From: Bacillota bacterium | GTDB lineage: Bacteria > Bacillota > Clostridia > Peptostreptococcales > Anaerovoracaceae | Length of the DNA: 64,000 nt | Assembly (NCBI GenBank): GCA_017459895.1 | Contig: JAFUCA010000026.1 | Location: forward strand, 1-64,000 | Direction: 5' to 3' | Shown here: one piece after another, positions 26,122-35,243 of the stretch | Layout: each line of letters begins with the position of its first letter | How positions within the stretch are numbered: the first letter of the stretch is position 1 | Program-made: the position numbers and the translations under genes | The notes under the pieces: generated by a model | What the model saw: the letters and a program-made list of their open reading frames with translations, nothing else | Database searches by the model: none | Told to the model about the DNA's origin: nothing

Positions 26122-26197
26122 TTCTCTTTGTCCTCTCTTTCTCGTCAGCTTATCAATAAACACTTTATTCCGCACTGTCCGTCACCAGCAGACAGGC

Positions 26198-26235
26198 AAA
26201 AACAAAACCCTCCGCAATGACCTGCGAAGGGTTGG
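26198..26235 (-). terminator. riboswitch expression-platform terminator
   Basis: On the minus strand an imperfect stem ACCCTTCGCA / TGCGGAGGGT is followed by TTTGTTTTTG. It lies between the second B12 box and the start of the repeat protein, where a cobalamin-controlled terminator is expected. Confidence 0.75.
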
Positions 26236-26331
26236 CATATCGTCGCCGCACAGAAACAGAAGCCTGACCTGCGACTTCTATCCGCGTCTTATCATTGGCA
26301 GAACCTTCTTCGGAAGCTCATTGCGTCAATC

Positions 26332-26525
26332 TTAAAACCGGCAGGTTTCCTGACTCAGGATCATCACCTCAATGCACCTTCTCAGAGCGCTCGCTCCAAT
26401 GGTCTCGCATCAAGACTACCCATTCACAGTGACCGGATCGTTCAGGACTCTCACCTGATTCCCTATTATCCCGAACCGGACAGCAGCTTCCGCTGTGTCC
26501 CGGCGCGGGCACCGATTTCGTTTCC
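26332..26525 (-). promoter_or_regulatory. cobalamin riboswitch upstream of the surface/import unit
   Basis: B12 box AGTCAGGAAACCTGCC at 26340-26355 on the minus strand, preceded by ACCATTGG, GTCACTGTGAATGGG and GGGAATCAGGTGAGAG in the standard order. A terminator follows at 26198-26235. It should repress the repeat protein, the giant fusion protein and the FecBCD-type importer when cobalamin is plentiful, which is good evidence that this system serves corrinoid or cobalt supply. Confidence 0.95.
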
Positions 26526-26539
26526 TATTCAATTGTTCA

Positions 26540-26988
26540 AACGTATTGTACCATCCCGCCGCATCCGACGCAAGGGATGATATTTTCGGGTTTCACGAAT
26601 CTCCCGTATTGCTCAGACATGAGTGATCGAGGCTGGCGACACGAAGCCAAACCAAAATTCAGTTGTTTTGATGATGGCGGAACGAAATGCCGAGTTTCCA
26701 TCCCCGGTTTGATCCATATGCTCTTCCTCGGTCCAAATCGTCCTCAAGGAATATGAAAAATTGGGGCAAATCCTGCGAGCTGAGGCTCACGGCCGAGGAT
26801 TTGTCCTAAAAGCATCTCAGGTTATACTGGTTTTTGATCCGCATGCATCAAAATCGTCTGTAATCCCGCTGCAATTGGACGGGACCGTCACGTGCAGCTG
26901 CTGGCTGCTGCACAGAGCTGCCAGCTACCGCCGCATCCCCCGTTCGATCACGACAAAGGGCACCGTCTGCAGAACCATTCCATCCGCC
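26540..26988. other. 450-base intergenic stretch without a recognised gene
   Basis: Lies between the second riboswitch and cbiC. It is less GC-rich than its surroundings. I see a 34-codon minus-strand ORF (26717-26613, starting MDQTGDGNSAFRS, with GAGGAAG before the ATG), a 37-bp inverted repeat with arms CAAATCCT / AGGATTTG (26767-26803), and TTTTGATG / CATCAAAA about 180 bases apart. Nothing here matches a family I know. It could be a decayed or non-autonomous element or the site of an RNA. Confidence 0.4.
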
Positions 26989-27669
26989 TCACTTCTGCCA
27001 GCCCCGCTTCATCGGGTCGATGGTTCCGACCGCGGAATACAGCAGTGCGTTGCAGATCGAGGCCGCCACGTTGCTGCCGCCTTTTCTCCCAAAGGCTGCA
27101 ATGGCGGGGATGTCATTTTCTGCGCAGAGTTCAAACAGCTCCTGCTTGCTCTCCACCACGTTGACGAAGCCGACGGGAACCGCCACTATCAGTGTCGGGC
27201 GAAGGCCTTCCCGGATCATCTCCGACAGGGTGATCAGCGCCGTGGGAGCATTGCCGCTGACAAAGATCGCGTCGGGATGCTCCGCCGCGCCCCGGCGCAT
27301 GCTGGCGGTCGCCCGGGTGGTCCCTTCCTCCTTCGCCTGCCGCATGATCTGAGGATCCGCCATGTAGCAGACGGCCTCTGCGTCCAGCTTCTTCAGAGAG
27401 GGCTTGCTGATCCCGGACAGGGCCATGTTGGTATCCGTGATGAAGACGCACCCACCCTCCTGCAGGGCTGCGATGCTCCGCTCCACCGCGTGCTCCGTGA
27501 ATTTCAGATTCCTTCCGTAATCAAAATCCGCAGTCGTATGAATCACCCGCTTCACCACTGCCAGATGCTCCGCCGGAACCTCGATGCCCCGCTCCCCCAT
27601 CTCTGCCTCGATGATGCGCATGCTTTCTTTTTCGATGTCCGCCGGACGGACGTATTGATAAGTACTCAT
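26989..27669 (-). CDS. cbiC: cobalt-precorrin-8 methylmutase
   Basis: Moves the C11 methyl group to C12, giving cobyrinate. 226 residues from the ATG at 27669, chosen for AGGAGA eight bases upstream and the usual start STYQYVRPADIEKESM. The family's active-site His lies in VVKRVIHTTADFDYG (about 48), and the Gly-rich PVGFVNVVESKQELFE (about 165) is also typical. Last gene of the main cbi unit, 34 bases after cbiP; a copy of the dispersed 11-mer lies in that gap. Confidence 0.96.
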   Translation of the reverse strand: MSTYQYVRPADIEKESMRIIEAEMGERGIEVPAEHLAVVKRVIHTTADFDYGRNLKFTEHAVERSIAALQEGGCVFITDTNMALSGISKPSLKKLDAEAVCYMADPQIMRQAKEEGTTRATASMRRGAAEHPDAIFVSGNAPTALITLSEMIREGLRPTLIVAVPVGFVNVVESKQELFELCAENDIPAIAAFGRKGGSNVAASICNALLYSAVGTIDPMKRGWQK

Positions 27670-27702
27670 CTTCTGTTCTCCTCGCATTCTCCAGCCTTTG
27701 CA

Positions 27703-29178
27703 TCAGTAGCGGTCCATGATCTTGTAGATCTTCTCCATATCGAGAGCCGCGCGCACCCCATCCGCCAGAATATCGTACTGCATCTGCACGTATTCCTCAT
27801 GGGGAATCACCCGGATCGCCCCCGGATCCAGACCCTTGCGGCGGGCCAGGCAGCGGATCAGCGCCTCCGTCAGCTCGCCGGTATCAAACAGCCCGTGCAG
27901 ATAGGTCCCGTAAACGTTTCCCTGATGACAGCCGTCCGTCTTGCCGTTATCCAGCGCGCAGAAGGGCTCGCCCCGCACGGCGCTGACTCCCATGTGGATC
28001 TCGTAGCTGTCCAGCCGGATCCCTTCGAAAGGCTCCGCCTGCACGGTGCCCTGCACTCTGGTCCTGGATTTCTGCGGGGTGAAGGTCGTGTCCACCGGCA
28101 GCAGTCCCAGCCCGTGGAGGTATTCCGTATCGCCCTCCAGCTTTTCCGGGTTGTACAGGTTCTCTCCCAGCATCTGATAGCCGCCGCACACTCCCAGCAC
28201 CGGTCCGCCGGCCGCCGCGTGCTTCAGGATGGCCGCCTCCAGTCCGCACTGGCGCAGCCACAGCAGATCGTCCATGGTATTCTTCGTTCCGGGCAGGATG
28301 ATCAGGTCCGGGCGGCCCAGCTCCTTCACGTCTCTGACATAGCGGACGCCGGACAGTTCCTCCATCTCCAGTGCGTTGAAATCGGTAAAATTGGAAAGTC
28401 TGGGCAGGCGGATCACCGCGATATCGATGGGAGCGGCGGCCTGCTTCTGGTCCAGCCGGGAGGACAGGGAATCCTCATCATCCAGATCCACGTGGAGCAT
28501 GGGCACAACGCCCAGCACCGGGATGCGGGTCTTCTCCTCCAGCATCTCCAGACCCGGTTTCAGGATCTCCACGTCGCCCCGGAACTTGTTGATGATCATG
28601 CCCTCGATCCGGGCCCGGTCCTCCGGCTCCATCAGCTCCGCCGTCCCGTACAGCTGGGCAAACACCCCTCCCCGGTCGATGTCGCCCACCAGGAGCACGG
28701 GAGCATTCAAACACCTTGCCAGTCCCATGTTGACGATGTCGTTCTCTGCCAGATTGATCTCCGCGGGGCTTCCCGCGCCTTCGATGACGATGATATCGTG
28801 CTCCGCCGCCAGCTCGTCGAAGGCCTTCCGCACCTCCGGCAGCAGCTGTTTTTTGTAATGGTGATACTCCATGGCGGACATCTCATCCCGGATCTCTCCC
28901 AGGACGATGATCTGGCTGCCGGTATCACTGGAGGGCTTCAGCAGCACCGGGTTCATCCGTACGTCGGGCTCAATCCCGGCGGCTTCTGCCTGCATGACCT
29001 GAGCCCGCCCCATCTCAAAACCGTCCCGGGTGATGTAGCTGTTCAGGGCCATGTTCTGGCTCTTGAAGGGTGCCACGGAATATCCGTCCTGCCGGAAGAT
29101 TCTGCAAAGCGCTGCGCAGACGACGCTTTTACCTGCGTCGGACATGGTCCCCTGGATCATGATGCATTTTGTTTTCAT
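27703..29178 (-). CDS. cbiP: cobyric acid synthase (adenosylcobyric acid a,c-diamide amidotransferase)
   Basis: Amidates four side chains of adenosylcobyrinate a,c-diamide with glutamine and ATP. 491 residues from the ATG at 29178, which overlaps the stop of the upstream decarboxylase (ATGA); the further upstream in-frame extension only mirrors that gene. N-terminal ATP-binding site IMIQGTMSDAGKSVV (about 5-20) and C-terminal class I glutaminase with nucleophile Cys in GPVLGVCGGYQMLGE (about 330) and His in YGTYLHGLFD (about 425). Length is normal. Confidence 0.97.
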   Translation of the reverse strand: MKTKCIMIQGTMSDAGKSVVCAALCRIFRQDGYSVAPFKSQNMALNSYITRDGFEMGRAQVMQAEAAGIEPDVRMNPVLLKPSSDTGSQIIVLGEIRDEMSAMEYHHYKKQLLPEVRKAFDELAAEHDIIVIEGAGSPAEINLAENDIVNMGLARCLNAPVLLVGDIDRGGVFAQLYGTAELMEPEDRARIEGMIINKFRGDVEILKPGLEMLEEKTRIPVLGVVPMLHVDLDDEDSLSSRLDQKQAAAPIDIAVIRLPRLSNFTDFNALEMEELSGVRYVRDVKELGRPDLIILPGTKNTMDDLLWLRQCGLEAAILKHAAAGGPVLGVCGGYQMLGENLYNPEKLEGDTEYLHGLGLLPVDTTFTPQKSRTRVQGTVQAEPFEGIRLDSYEIHMGVSAVRGEPFCALDNGKTDGCHQGNVYGTYLHGLFDTGELTEALIRCLARRKGLDPGAIRVIPHEEYVQMQYDILADGVRAALDMEKIYKIMDRY

Positions 29179-30329
29179 ACCAGTTCCTCTTTGATTGCCT
29201 CGATCAATCGTATGTTTTCTTCCTGTGTTCTCACTGCGATCCGGTACCAGCCTTCGCCAAGTCCCGGGTAATTGCTGCAGTTTCGGATCAGGATCCCGCG
29301 GCGGCGAAGCTGCCGGTCCAGACCCGGCCATGCGCGAAACAGCAGGTAGTTTGCCTCACCGTAAACGGTGGCCGGATTTCCTGTGATCGACTGTTCTGCG
29401 ACCGGCTGTCCTGCGGCCGGCTGTTCCTGAGCTCCGCTGTCCCCCCGGCTGAGCAATTCCGCCAGCCTCGCTTTCAGCCAGGGACGCTGCTGCTCCGTGA
29501 TCTTCAGTCCCCGTTTCACGTGATCCGTATCCTCCAGCGCTGCGATCCCCGCCGCCTGGGCAAGGGATGAGACGTTCCAGGGAGGGCCGGCGCGGCGAAG
29601 TCTCTCCGTCATCTCCGCGTCCCCGCAGAGGCAGTAGCCCAGCCGGACGCCCGCCATGCCGTAGAGCTTCGTGAACGCTTTCATGATAATAAGGCTGCCG
29701 GTTTCGGTCCGCAGCTGCGGCACCATGGTATGGGCCTGCGGATCTGTCAGAAATCCGTTGAAGCACTCATCGATCACGAGATCCGTTCCCGCCCTGCGGC
29801 AGTGATCACAGATCCTTTGCAGCAGCCGGTGATCCGTCGTGATCCCGGTCGGGTTGTTGGGCTCGCATAGAAATACGGCGTCCGTATCTTCGCCGATCGC
29901 GTCCAGGATATCCTCACCGATCTGAAATCCCCGGCTCTCCCGCAGCATATACCGCCGGATCTGCCAGCCGTTTTCTGCAAACGCCGTCTCATATTCAGAA
30001 AAGGTCGGTGCCGTCACCAGCAAGACCGGGGCCTTCGGTGGCTCCGGCTTCAGCGCCTGAGCCAGCCGGAAGATGATATCCGCGGCACCATTGCCACAGA
30101 AGATCCGATCCTGCGGGATCCCTTCCGCTTCCGCCAGCCTTTGCGTAAGAGTCCGGCAGAGGGGATCCGGATAACGGTCCGCCCGGGCCGCCGCCTCTGC
30201 GATCGCCGCTGCCGCCGCCGGTGAGATCCCCAGCGGATTGACATTCATGCTGAAATCCAGCGGCTGCCTGCCATATTCCATTTCAAACCCGGCCCAGTCG
30301 CCGCCATGGGTCAGCGCATTCTCGCTCAA
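29175..30329 (-). CDS. cobD: L-threonine-O-3-phosphate decarboxylase-like PLP enzyme
   Basis: 384-residue fold-type I aminotransferase relative, close to histidinol-phosphate aminotransferases, as CobD of Salmonella. Marks: NVNPLGISPAAAAAIAEA (about 30-47), CEPNNPTGITTDHRLL (about 155), and the PLP Lys in IMKAFTKLYGMAGVRLGYC (about 220). Inside the cbi cluster its expected product is (R)-1-amino-2-propanol phosphate for CbiB. A low-complexity insert (about 310-330, QEQPAAGQPVAEQS) lies in a surface loop. An aminotransferase of histidine synthesis cannot be excluded by sequence alone, but context makes it unlikely. Note that cobD here follows Salmonella usage. Confidence 0.88.
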   Translation of the reverse strand: MSENALTHGGDWAGFEMEYGRQPLDFSMNVNPLGISPAAAAAIAEAAARADRYPDPLCRTLTQRLAEAEGIPQDRIFCGNGAADIIFRLAQALKPEPPKAPVLLVTAPTFSEYETAFAENGWQIRRYMLRESRGFQIGEDILDAIGEDTDAVFLCEPNNPTGITTDHRLLQRICDHCRRAGTDLVIDECFNGFLTDPQAHTMVPQLRTETGSLIIMKAFTKLYGMAGVRLGYCLCGDAEMTERLRRAGPPWNVSSLAQAAGIAALEDTDHVKRGLKITEQQRPWLKARLAELLSRGDSGAQEQPAAGQPVAEQSITGNPATVYGEANYLLFRAWPGLDRQLRRRGILIRNCSNYPGLGEGWYRIAVRTQEENIRLIEAIKEELV

Positions 30330-30371
30330 CTCCGTACCTCCGTCATCCTTTGTCCATCGTCTCCGCGGTCT

Positions 30372-30629
30372 TTGTCACGCGAAGCACTCTATTCACCCGC
30401 CGCGTGACAATCTGGCAGATCGATTGTCACACACCTTGCCTTTTTTGAAGTCATCGTGACAAAATGGTCACCTGTTCCAACCGATATTGTCATGCGATTG
30501 TCTTTTTTTATACTTTGTGTGACAATCCACGAACTATTTTGTCACGCAGGAGGATAGTTCCGCTCCTATCGTGACAATCCATCTGTCTTTTTGTCACATA
30601 TGAGGTCTTTTTCACTCATCCCGTGACAA
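30372..30629. repeat. repeat array B: five 39-bp TTGTCAC/GTGACAA inverted-repeat units
   Basis: Fills the 332-base gap between cbiB and cobD, inside the cobalamin unit. Units: 30372-30410, 30424-30462, 30487-30525 (left arm TTGTCAT), 30539-30577 and 30591-30629, all exactly 39 bp. Start-to-start distances are 52, 63, 52 and 52. Units 4 and 5 also have inner pairing (AGGAG/CTCCT and ATGAG/CTCAT), so the strand could fold into longer hairpins. Spacers between units often read TCCA....TATT, shared with arrays A and C. Confidence 0.9.
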
Positions 30630-30661
30630 TTACGATTTTCGTATTGTCTCCGAAAAGCATC

Positions 30662-31657
30662 TCACCCCACCAGCATGAGAAAAACGCAGCTTCCGGCCAT
30701 GCACAGGAGCACCGCCAGAATGGATGCCGCATACAGCATCCGATTGGTCCGCAGAATGTCCTCCGGCTCGATGGGCCGCAGGTCATCGCCGATGGTGGGT
30801 TTGTCGTAGAACTCACCAAAGTAATACGCCGGGCCCGCCAGGCGTATCCCCAGTGCCCCCGCACAGGCCGACTCCGTCTGCGCGGAATTGGGGCTGGCAT
30901 GATTGCGGTTGTCTCTTCGCCAGATCCTCCATGCTCCCCGGGCGCTGCGGCCGGTCATTGCCGCCGCGCAGATCCACAGAAGCGCCCCCAGCCGCGCCGG
31001 GATATATCCGGCTGCGTCGTCCAGATGCGCCGGGACCCGGCCGAAATCGATGTATTTCTCGTTTTTGTATCCGACCATGCTGTCCATGGTGTTGATCGAC
31101 TTGTAGGTCAGCGCCAGGGGCGCGCCTCCGATCATCATGTACAGATACGGAGCGATGACCCCGTCGGAATAATTCTCCGCAACCGTCTCCACCGCCGCCC
31201 GCATGACACCGTCCGCATCCAGCGCCTGCGTATCCCGGCCGACGATCCGTGAAACCGCCTTGCGGGAAGCGATCAGCCAGGATGGATCCTCCCGGTTCGT
31301 GAGGCACCGGTAGACGTTCTTCGCTTCTTTGGCCAGACCCCGGATCGCCACCGCCTGCCAGCACCACAGCGTGTGCAGTAGGAAAAAGGCGATCGGATGG
31401 ATGAGCCAGGCCGCGATGCAAAGGCTGGCGGTAACGATGAAGGTCGTTACCGGAATCAGTGCCGCCATGACTGCGCCGCCCCGGCGCCGTCCCCGGGGCG
31501 TGTCCGCAAAGATCGCCCGCAGGTGCTTTTCGAGAAATGTGATGCCCCGGCCGATGATCACCACTGGATGCGGAAGCTTTGCCGGATCGGCAAGCAGCAG
31601 GTCCAGCAGGAATCCGAAAATGACGGACAGCTCAAACAAAAGCAGAAACAGTATCAT
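30662..31657 (-). CDS. cbiB: adenosylcobinamide-phosphate synthase
   Basis: Integral membrane enzyme that joins aminopropanol phosphate (or ethanolamine phosphate) to adenosylcobyric acid. 331 residues with four or five hydrophobic segments; typical stretches are LLDLLLADPAKLPHPVVIIG (about 16-35), AVETVAENYSDGVIAPYLYMMIGG (starting about 140) and MDSMVGYKNEKYIDFGRVPAHLDD (starting about 172). Start overlaps the cbiA stop by four bases. A dispersed 11-mer copy lies in the second hydrophobic segment (31418). Confidence 0.97.
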   Translation of the reverse strand: MILFLLLFELSVIFGFLLDLLLADPAKLPHPVVIIGRGITFLEKHLRAIFADTPRGRRRGGAVMAALIPVTTFIVTASLCIAAWLIHPIAFFLLHTLWCWQAVAIRGLAKEAKNVYRCLTNREDPSWLIASRKAVSRIVGRDTQALDADGVMRAAVETVAENYSDGVIAPYLYMMIGGAPLALTYKSINTMDSMVGYKNEKYIDFGRVPAHLDDAAGYIPARLGALLWICAAAMTGRSARGAWRIWRRDNRNHASPNSAQTESACAGALGIRLAGPAYYFGEFYDKPTIGDDLRPIEPEDILRTNRMLYAASILAVLLCMAGSCVFLMLVG

Positions 31658-33117
31658 CGCTTCGCCTCCGGGCCCTCTGCCGGATCACCGCTGCGGTCCA
31701 GCAGCAGACTCCGGCTGCCGCCCTCGTATTTCCGGGCAGCAGTCACGAACCGCTGCGCCAGCGTTTCACCGCCGGCAATTCCCTGGGGGGATCCGGCCAG
31801 ATACAGATGCGGGAACCCCGCATACATGGTATCCGTCGCGTATCCGAAAGCCCACTGTTTTCCGTTGGAATTCTTCGTCAGCAGCAGGTCGCTTCCCTGC
31901 TCGCTCGTATCCCAGTAATGGAATTCATGAACCGGTACCTGCTCTCCGGGACGAAACAGCATGCTCTGCCGATCGCAGCTGATCCTGCCGTAGCCAAACC
32001 GAACCAGTCTGCCCTTTCCATCGGCCTGCCCCGGTAGAACATCGCACATTTTCCAGGAGGATCCTTTGTCATCCGCAAGCTCCCTCCCCAGATACAGGAA
32101 TCCGCCGCACTCGGCGATGGTGGGAAGACCGCCGAGGGCCGCCTCCCGGATGGAGGTTCGCATCGGGGTGTTTTCCCACAACTGTTTCGCGTACAGCTCC
32201 GGATAACCTCCCGGAAGGTAGAGCCCGCAGGCCCCCTCCGGCAGCTTCCGGTCCCTGAGAGGGCTGAACCAGAGGATCTCCGCTCCCGCTTCCTCCATCG
32301 CCCGGATCGATGCCGCGTAGATAAAGTTAAAAGCCTTGTCTCTTGCCACGGCGATCCGCACCCGGGACGCACCGGATCCGCCTGCTGCCTCGGGACGCTG
32401 CAGGGAACCGGCGCTCTTTGCCCTGGACTCGCCAGCCTTTGCGCCGGCCGCCGCCAGAAGACGCGGCCAGTCGATGGTCTCCTCCATTCGCTCGCCGATC
32501 CGGTCGATCCGCTGGCCCAGCTCCTCGATCTCATCCGCCGTCATCAGCCCCAGATGGCGGCTTTCGAAATCCGCCTCCTGCATATGGGGAACATAGCCGA
32601 GGATCGGGATGCCGCTTTCCTCTTCGATGGCCGGACCGTACGTCCGGAAAAAGGTCTCGCTGCAGTCGTTCAGGATGCACCCGCAGATCCGGCTGGAACT
32701 GCGAAAAGATGCAAGTCCGCGGATCACGGCCGCCAGCGTCAGCGCTGCTCCCTTCGGCCGCAGCACCAGGACCGCCGGCACCTCCAGAAGACTTCCCACA
32801 TGCCAGGCGCTGGCCTTCGTTCCTGATGCCGTCATTCCGTCATAATATCCCATGACGCCTTCGATGACCGCCGCGTCATGGCCCGCGCAGCCGCGTTCAT
32901 ATGCCGACCGCACCCCGTCTTCTCCCGCGAGAAACACATCCAGATTGTCGCTGTCGATGCCCAGCACCGACCGGTGAAACATCGGATCGATGTAATCCGG
33001 ACCGCACTTGAAGGCGCAGGGATCATAGCCTTTGCGCCGCAAAAGCGCCAGAAGCCCGCAGGTCACGGCTGTCTTGCCGCTGTTCGATTGTGCCGCTGTG
33101 ATCATGAATCGCAGCAT
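31654..33117 (-). CDS. cbiA: cobyrinate a,c-diamide synthase
   Basis: Uses ATP and glutamine to amidate the a and c side chains of cobyrinate. 487 residues: N-terminal P-loop ITAAQSNSGKTAVTCGLLALL (about 6-26), then CGPDYIDPMFHRSVLG, and a C-terminal glutaminase domain with nucleophile Cys in LPTIAECGGFLYLGREL (about 345) and His in VHEFHYWDTSEQ (about 410). A non-conserved linker around residues 225-245 carries one dispersed 11-mer (AKAG). Start 12 bases after cbiET. Confidence 0.97.
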   Translation of the reverse strand: MLRFMITAAQSNSGKTAVTCGLLALLRRKGYDPCAFKCGPDYIDPMFHRSVLGIDSDNLDVFLAGEDGVRSAYERGCAGHDAAVIEGVMGYYDGMTASGTKASAWHVGSLLEVPAVLVLRPKGAALTLAAVIRGLASFRSSSRICGCILNDCSETFFRTYGPAIEEESGIPILGYVPHMQEADFESRHLGLMTADEIEELGQRIDRIGERMEETIDWPRLLAAAGAKAGESRAKSAGSLQRPEAAGGSGASRVRIAVARDKAFNFIYAASIRAMEEAGAEILWFSPLRDRKLPEGACGLYLPGGYPELYAKQLWENTPMRTSIREAALGGLPTIAECGGFLYLGRELADDKGSSWKMCDVLPGQADGKGRLVRFGYGRISCDRQSMLFRPGEQVPVHEFHYWDTSEQGSDLLLTKNSNGKQWAFGYATDTMYAGFPHLYLAGSPQGIAGGETLAQRFVTAARKYEGGSRSLLLDRSGDPAEGPEAKR

Positions 33118-33129
33118 CGTCTCCTCCTG

Positions 33130-34401
33130 TTACTCGCCGCTTTCCTCGCGCCGCTGTCCTGTGATAATAAAGATCGGGTTTTCCGCGGTCATCATGTGCC
33201 GTTTGCCCAGGGCTTTCGCGGCGCTCACCGCAACCTGGCGGATCTGCACCTCCATCCCCGCCGCGCTCATCACCTGCACCGCCTCCTGCATGGTCTCCAG
33301 TACGATGGCCGACACGCAGATCCGCACGCGGCCGTTCTTTCCCAGAGCGATCCCGAGGATCTCCTTCAGCGTCCCGCCGGAGCCCCCGATGAAGACCTTG
33401 TCCGGCTTCGGAAGATCCGAAAGCGCCTGGGGCGCCGCTCCGTCCACCGGGCAGAGGTTCCACACGCCGAACTTTTCCCGGTTCTGCCGGATCAGGATGC
33501 TCCCGTCCCGGTCGCGCTCCACCGCATAGACCCGTCCGCGCCTTGCTTTCATCGCAAGCTCTACGGATACGCTGCCGGTACCCGCGCCCACATCCCAGAC
33601 GATGTCCTCTTCCCTCACCTGCATCTCGCTCAGGATCGCTGCCCGGACCGTCTGCTTGGTCATCGGCACGTCGCCCCGGATGAACGCTCCGTCCCGGATG
33701 CCCGGCGTCAGATCCCCGGCCCACGGCGCCGGCTGCGCCAGCATTACTGACAGGGGCGCGAAAGTCATTTGGGTGAATTCCTCTGCCGTTCCTCTCATGA
33801 TCCGCTCGTCCTCATAGGTCAGCCGCTCCCCTGCGGCAAGCTCCAGTGCCCCGAGACCTGCTTCCGTCAGCTGCCGGGCAAGTTCCGCCGGACCCAGCCT
33901 TCCGCCGGTCAGGAAAAACACCGGTCTTCCCTGCATGACCTCCGCCACCGCGTCGCAGTCCGTTCCGTGGGCGGATACCAGCCGCCAGTCCTGCCAGGGC
34001 TGTCCGAGCCGGGCCGCGAACACCTGAATGCTGGAGATTCCCGGCAGGATCTCCGCCTCAATCCCCGCCTCTTTAAGCACAGGCTGGAGGCTCCTGGTCC
34101 CGGAATAGAATCCGGAATCCCCGCTGTAGAGGACACAGATCTGCGGCGCTTCCGCTGCGGCGCCGTCGCCGGATGCAGCTGCCGCATCGGCAGCTGCGCG
34201 CTCCTGCTGCGCCTGCCGGATCGCGTCCATTATCTCCTCCGGATAGATCGCTGCGATGCGCTCGGTCTCCCCGGCGAAAGGAATGCTTTCCAGAAGCCGC
34301 TTCGCGCCGATCAGAAGATCTGCCTGCAGAATCGCTTCTCTGACCTCCACGGTCATCGACCCGGGACTTCCGCACCCGGTCCCTGCCAAAATCACTTTCA
34401 T
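33130..34401 (-). CDS. cbiET: cobalt-precorrin-7 C5- and C15-methyltransferase (CbiE-CbiT fusion)
   Basis: 423 residues from the ATG at 34401 (ATGA overlap with the cobK stop). Residues about 1-205 are CbiE, a tetrapyrrole methylase with VILAGTGCGSPGSMTVEV and YSGDSGFYSGTRSL. Residues about 225-423 are CbiT, a Rossmann methylase and decarboxylase with WDVGAGTGSVSVELAM and VFIGGSGGTLKEIL. The fusion corresponds to CobL in the aerobic route. The chain carries an Ala-rich insert near residue 75-90. Confidence 0.96.
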   Translation of the reverse strand: MKVILAGTGCGSPGSMTVEVREAILQADLLIGAKRLLESIPFAGETERIAAIYPEEIMDAIRQAQQERAAADAAAASGDGAAAEAPQICVLYSGDSGFYSGTRSLQPVLKEAGIEAEILPGISSIQVFAARLGQPWQDWRLVSAHGTDCDAVAEVMQGRPVFFLTGGRLGPAELARQLTEAGLGALELAAGERLTYEDERIMRGTAEEFTQMTFAPLSVMLAQPAPWAGDLTPGIRDGAFIRGDVPMTKQTVRAAILSEMQVREEDIVWDVGAGTGSVSVELAMKARRGRVYAVERDRDGSILIRQNREKFGVWNLCPVDGAAPQALSDLPKPDKVFIGGSGGTLKEILGIALGKNGRVRICVSAIVLETMQEAVQVMSAAGMEVQIRQVAVSAAKALGKRHMMTAENPIFIITGQRREESGE

Positions 34402-35231
34402 TTTATCTTCTCCCTGCAAACTGCCAGCACCTCTTCATAGGAAAGGCCCTCTTCCCGGGGCCGGGCGATCACCACTGCGGGAATCCCGCAGGCCTCACAG
34501 GCCCGGATCTTCTCCGCGAAGCCTCCGGCAGCGCCGCTGTCTTTGGTTACCATTACATCGATATTATAATCCCGGATCACCGCTTCGTTCAGCGCCTGAC
34601 TGAAGGGGCCCTGAATCGCGATGATGTTCCTGTGGGGGATCTTCGCCTCCTCACAGAGGTGAATGCTCTGCCCCAGGGGCAGCACCCGGGCGTACAGATT
34701 CTCCGGATCGATCACCGCAGCATAGACGGCCAGATCCTTGGATCCGGTGGTCAGCAGCACGCGACCCCTGGGACCTGCGATATCCAGCGCCATCTGCGCC
34801 GCCTCCGCTGCATCTGCAGCGATCCGGTGGACCGGCGCATCTATGGTCTGGTGCGCCGGACGGCCCGGCGCTCTCGCAGCTTGGTGCGCCAAACGCTCCG
34901 GCGCTTCTGCAGGCTGCAGTTCTGCCGGATCCTTCTCCCGGACCAGCCGCAGCAGGTCGATGCTCTCTGCTTCCGCCGCCTGCCGGATGTTTTCTGTGAC
35001 CAGGACTGCATAGGGGTGAGTCGCGTCGATCACCACATCCGCGCCCCGAATCAGTTCCCGGATCTCAGGCACGTCCTTCAGGCCTTCGGCTACGGTGATA
35101 CCGTCCGCGCAGCCCTGCTCCTCCGCACCGTATTCCGAAGCGACACTGACCACTACGTCAGCGCCCTCCCCTGCCAGCGCCAGGGACAGATTCCGTCCTT
35201 CTGTTGTTCCTCCGAAGATGACTGCTCTCAT
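34398..35231 (-). CDS. cbiJ: cobalt-precorrin-6A reductase
   Basis: NAD(P)H-dependent reductase of the corrin ring. 277 residues with the N-terminal MRAVIFGGTTEGRNLSLAL and DVVIDATHPYAVLVTENIRQA (about 70-90), both diagnostic for CobK/CbiJ. Residues about 108-130 hold an in-frame tandem duplication (APERLAHQAAR / APGRPAHQTID) coded by a GC-rich repeat at about 34840-34915, in a region that is not conserved. Coupled to cbiET by a four-base overlap; array D lies upstream of its start. Confidence 0.95.
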   Translation of the reverse strand: MRAVIFGGTTEGRNLSLALAGEGADVVVSVASEYGAEEQGCADGITVAEGLKDVPEIRELIRGADVVIDATHPYAVLVTENIRQAAEAESIDLLRLVREKDPAELQPAEAPERLAHQAARAPGRPAHQTIDAPVHRIAADAAEAAQMALDIAGPRGRVLLTTGSKDLAVYAAVIDPENLYARVLPLGQSIHLCEEAKIPHRNIIAIQGPFSQALNEAVIRDYNIDVMVTKDSGAAGGFAEKIRACEACGIPAVVIARPREEGLSYEEVLAVCREKIK

Positions 35232-35243
35232 TTATTTCTCCTG

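Noticed and set aside
26540-26988. Insertion sequence near the second riboswitch
   Set aside because: No transposase, terminal repeats or target duplication could be identified; kept only as an unexplained stretch.
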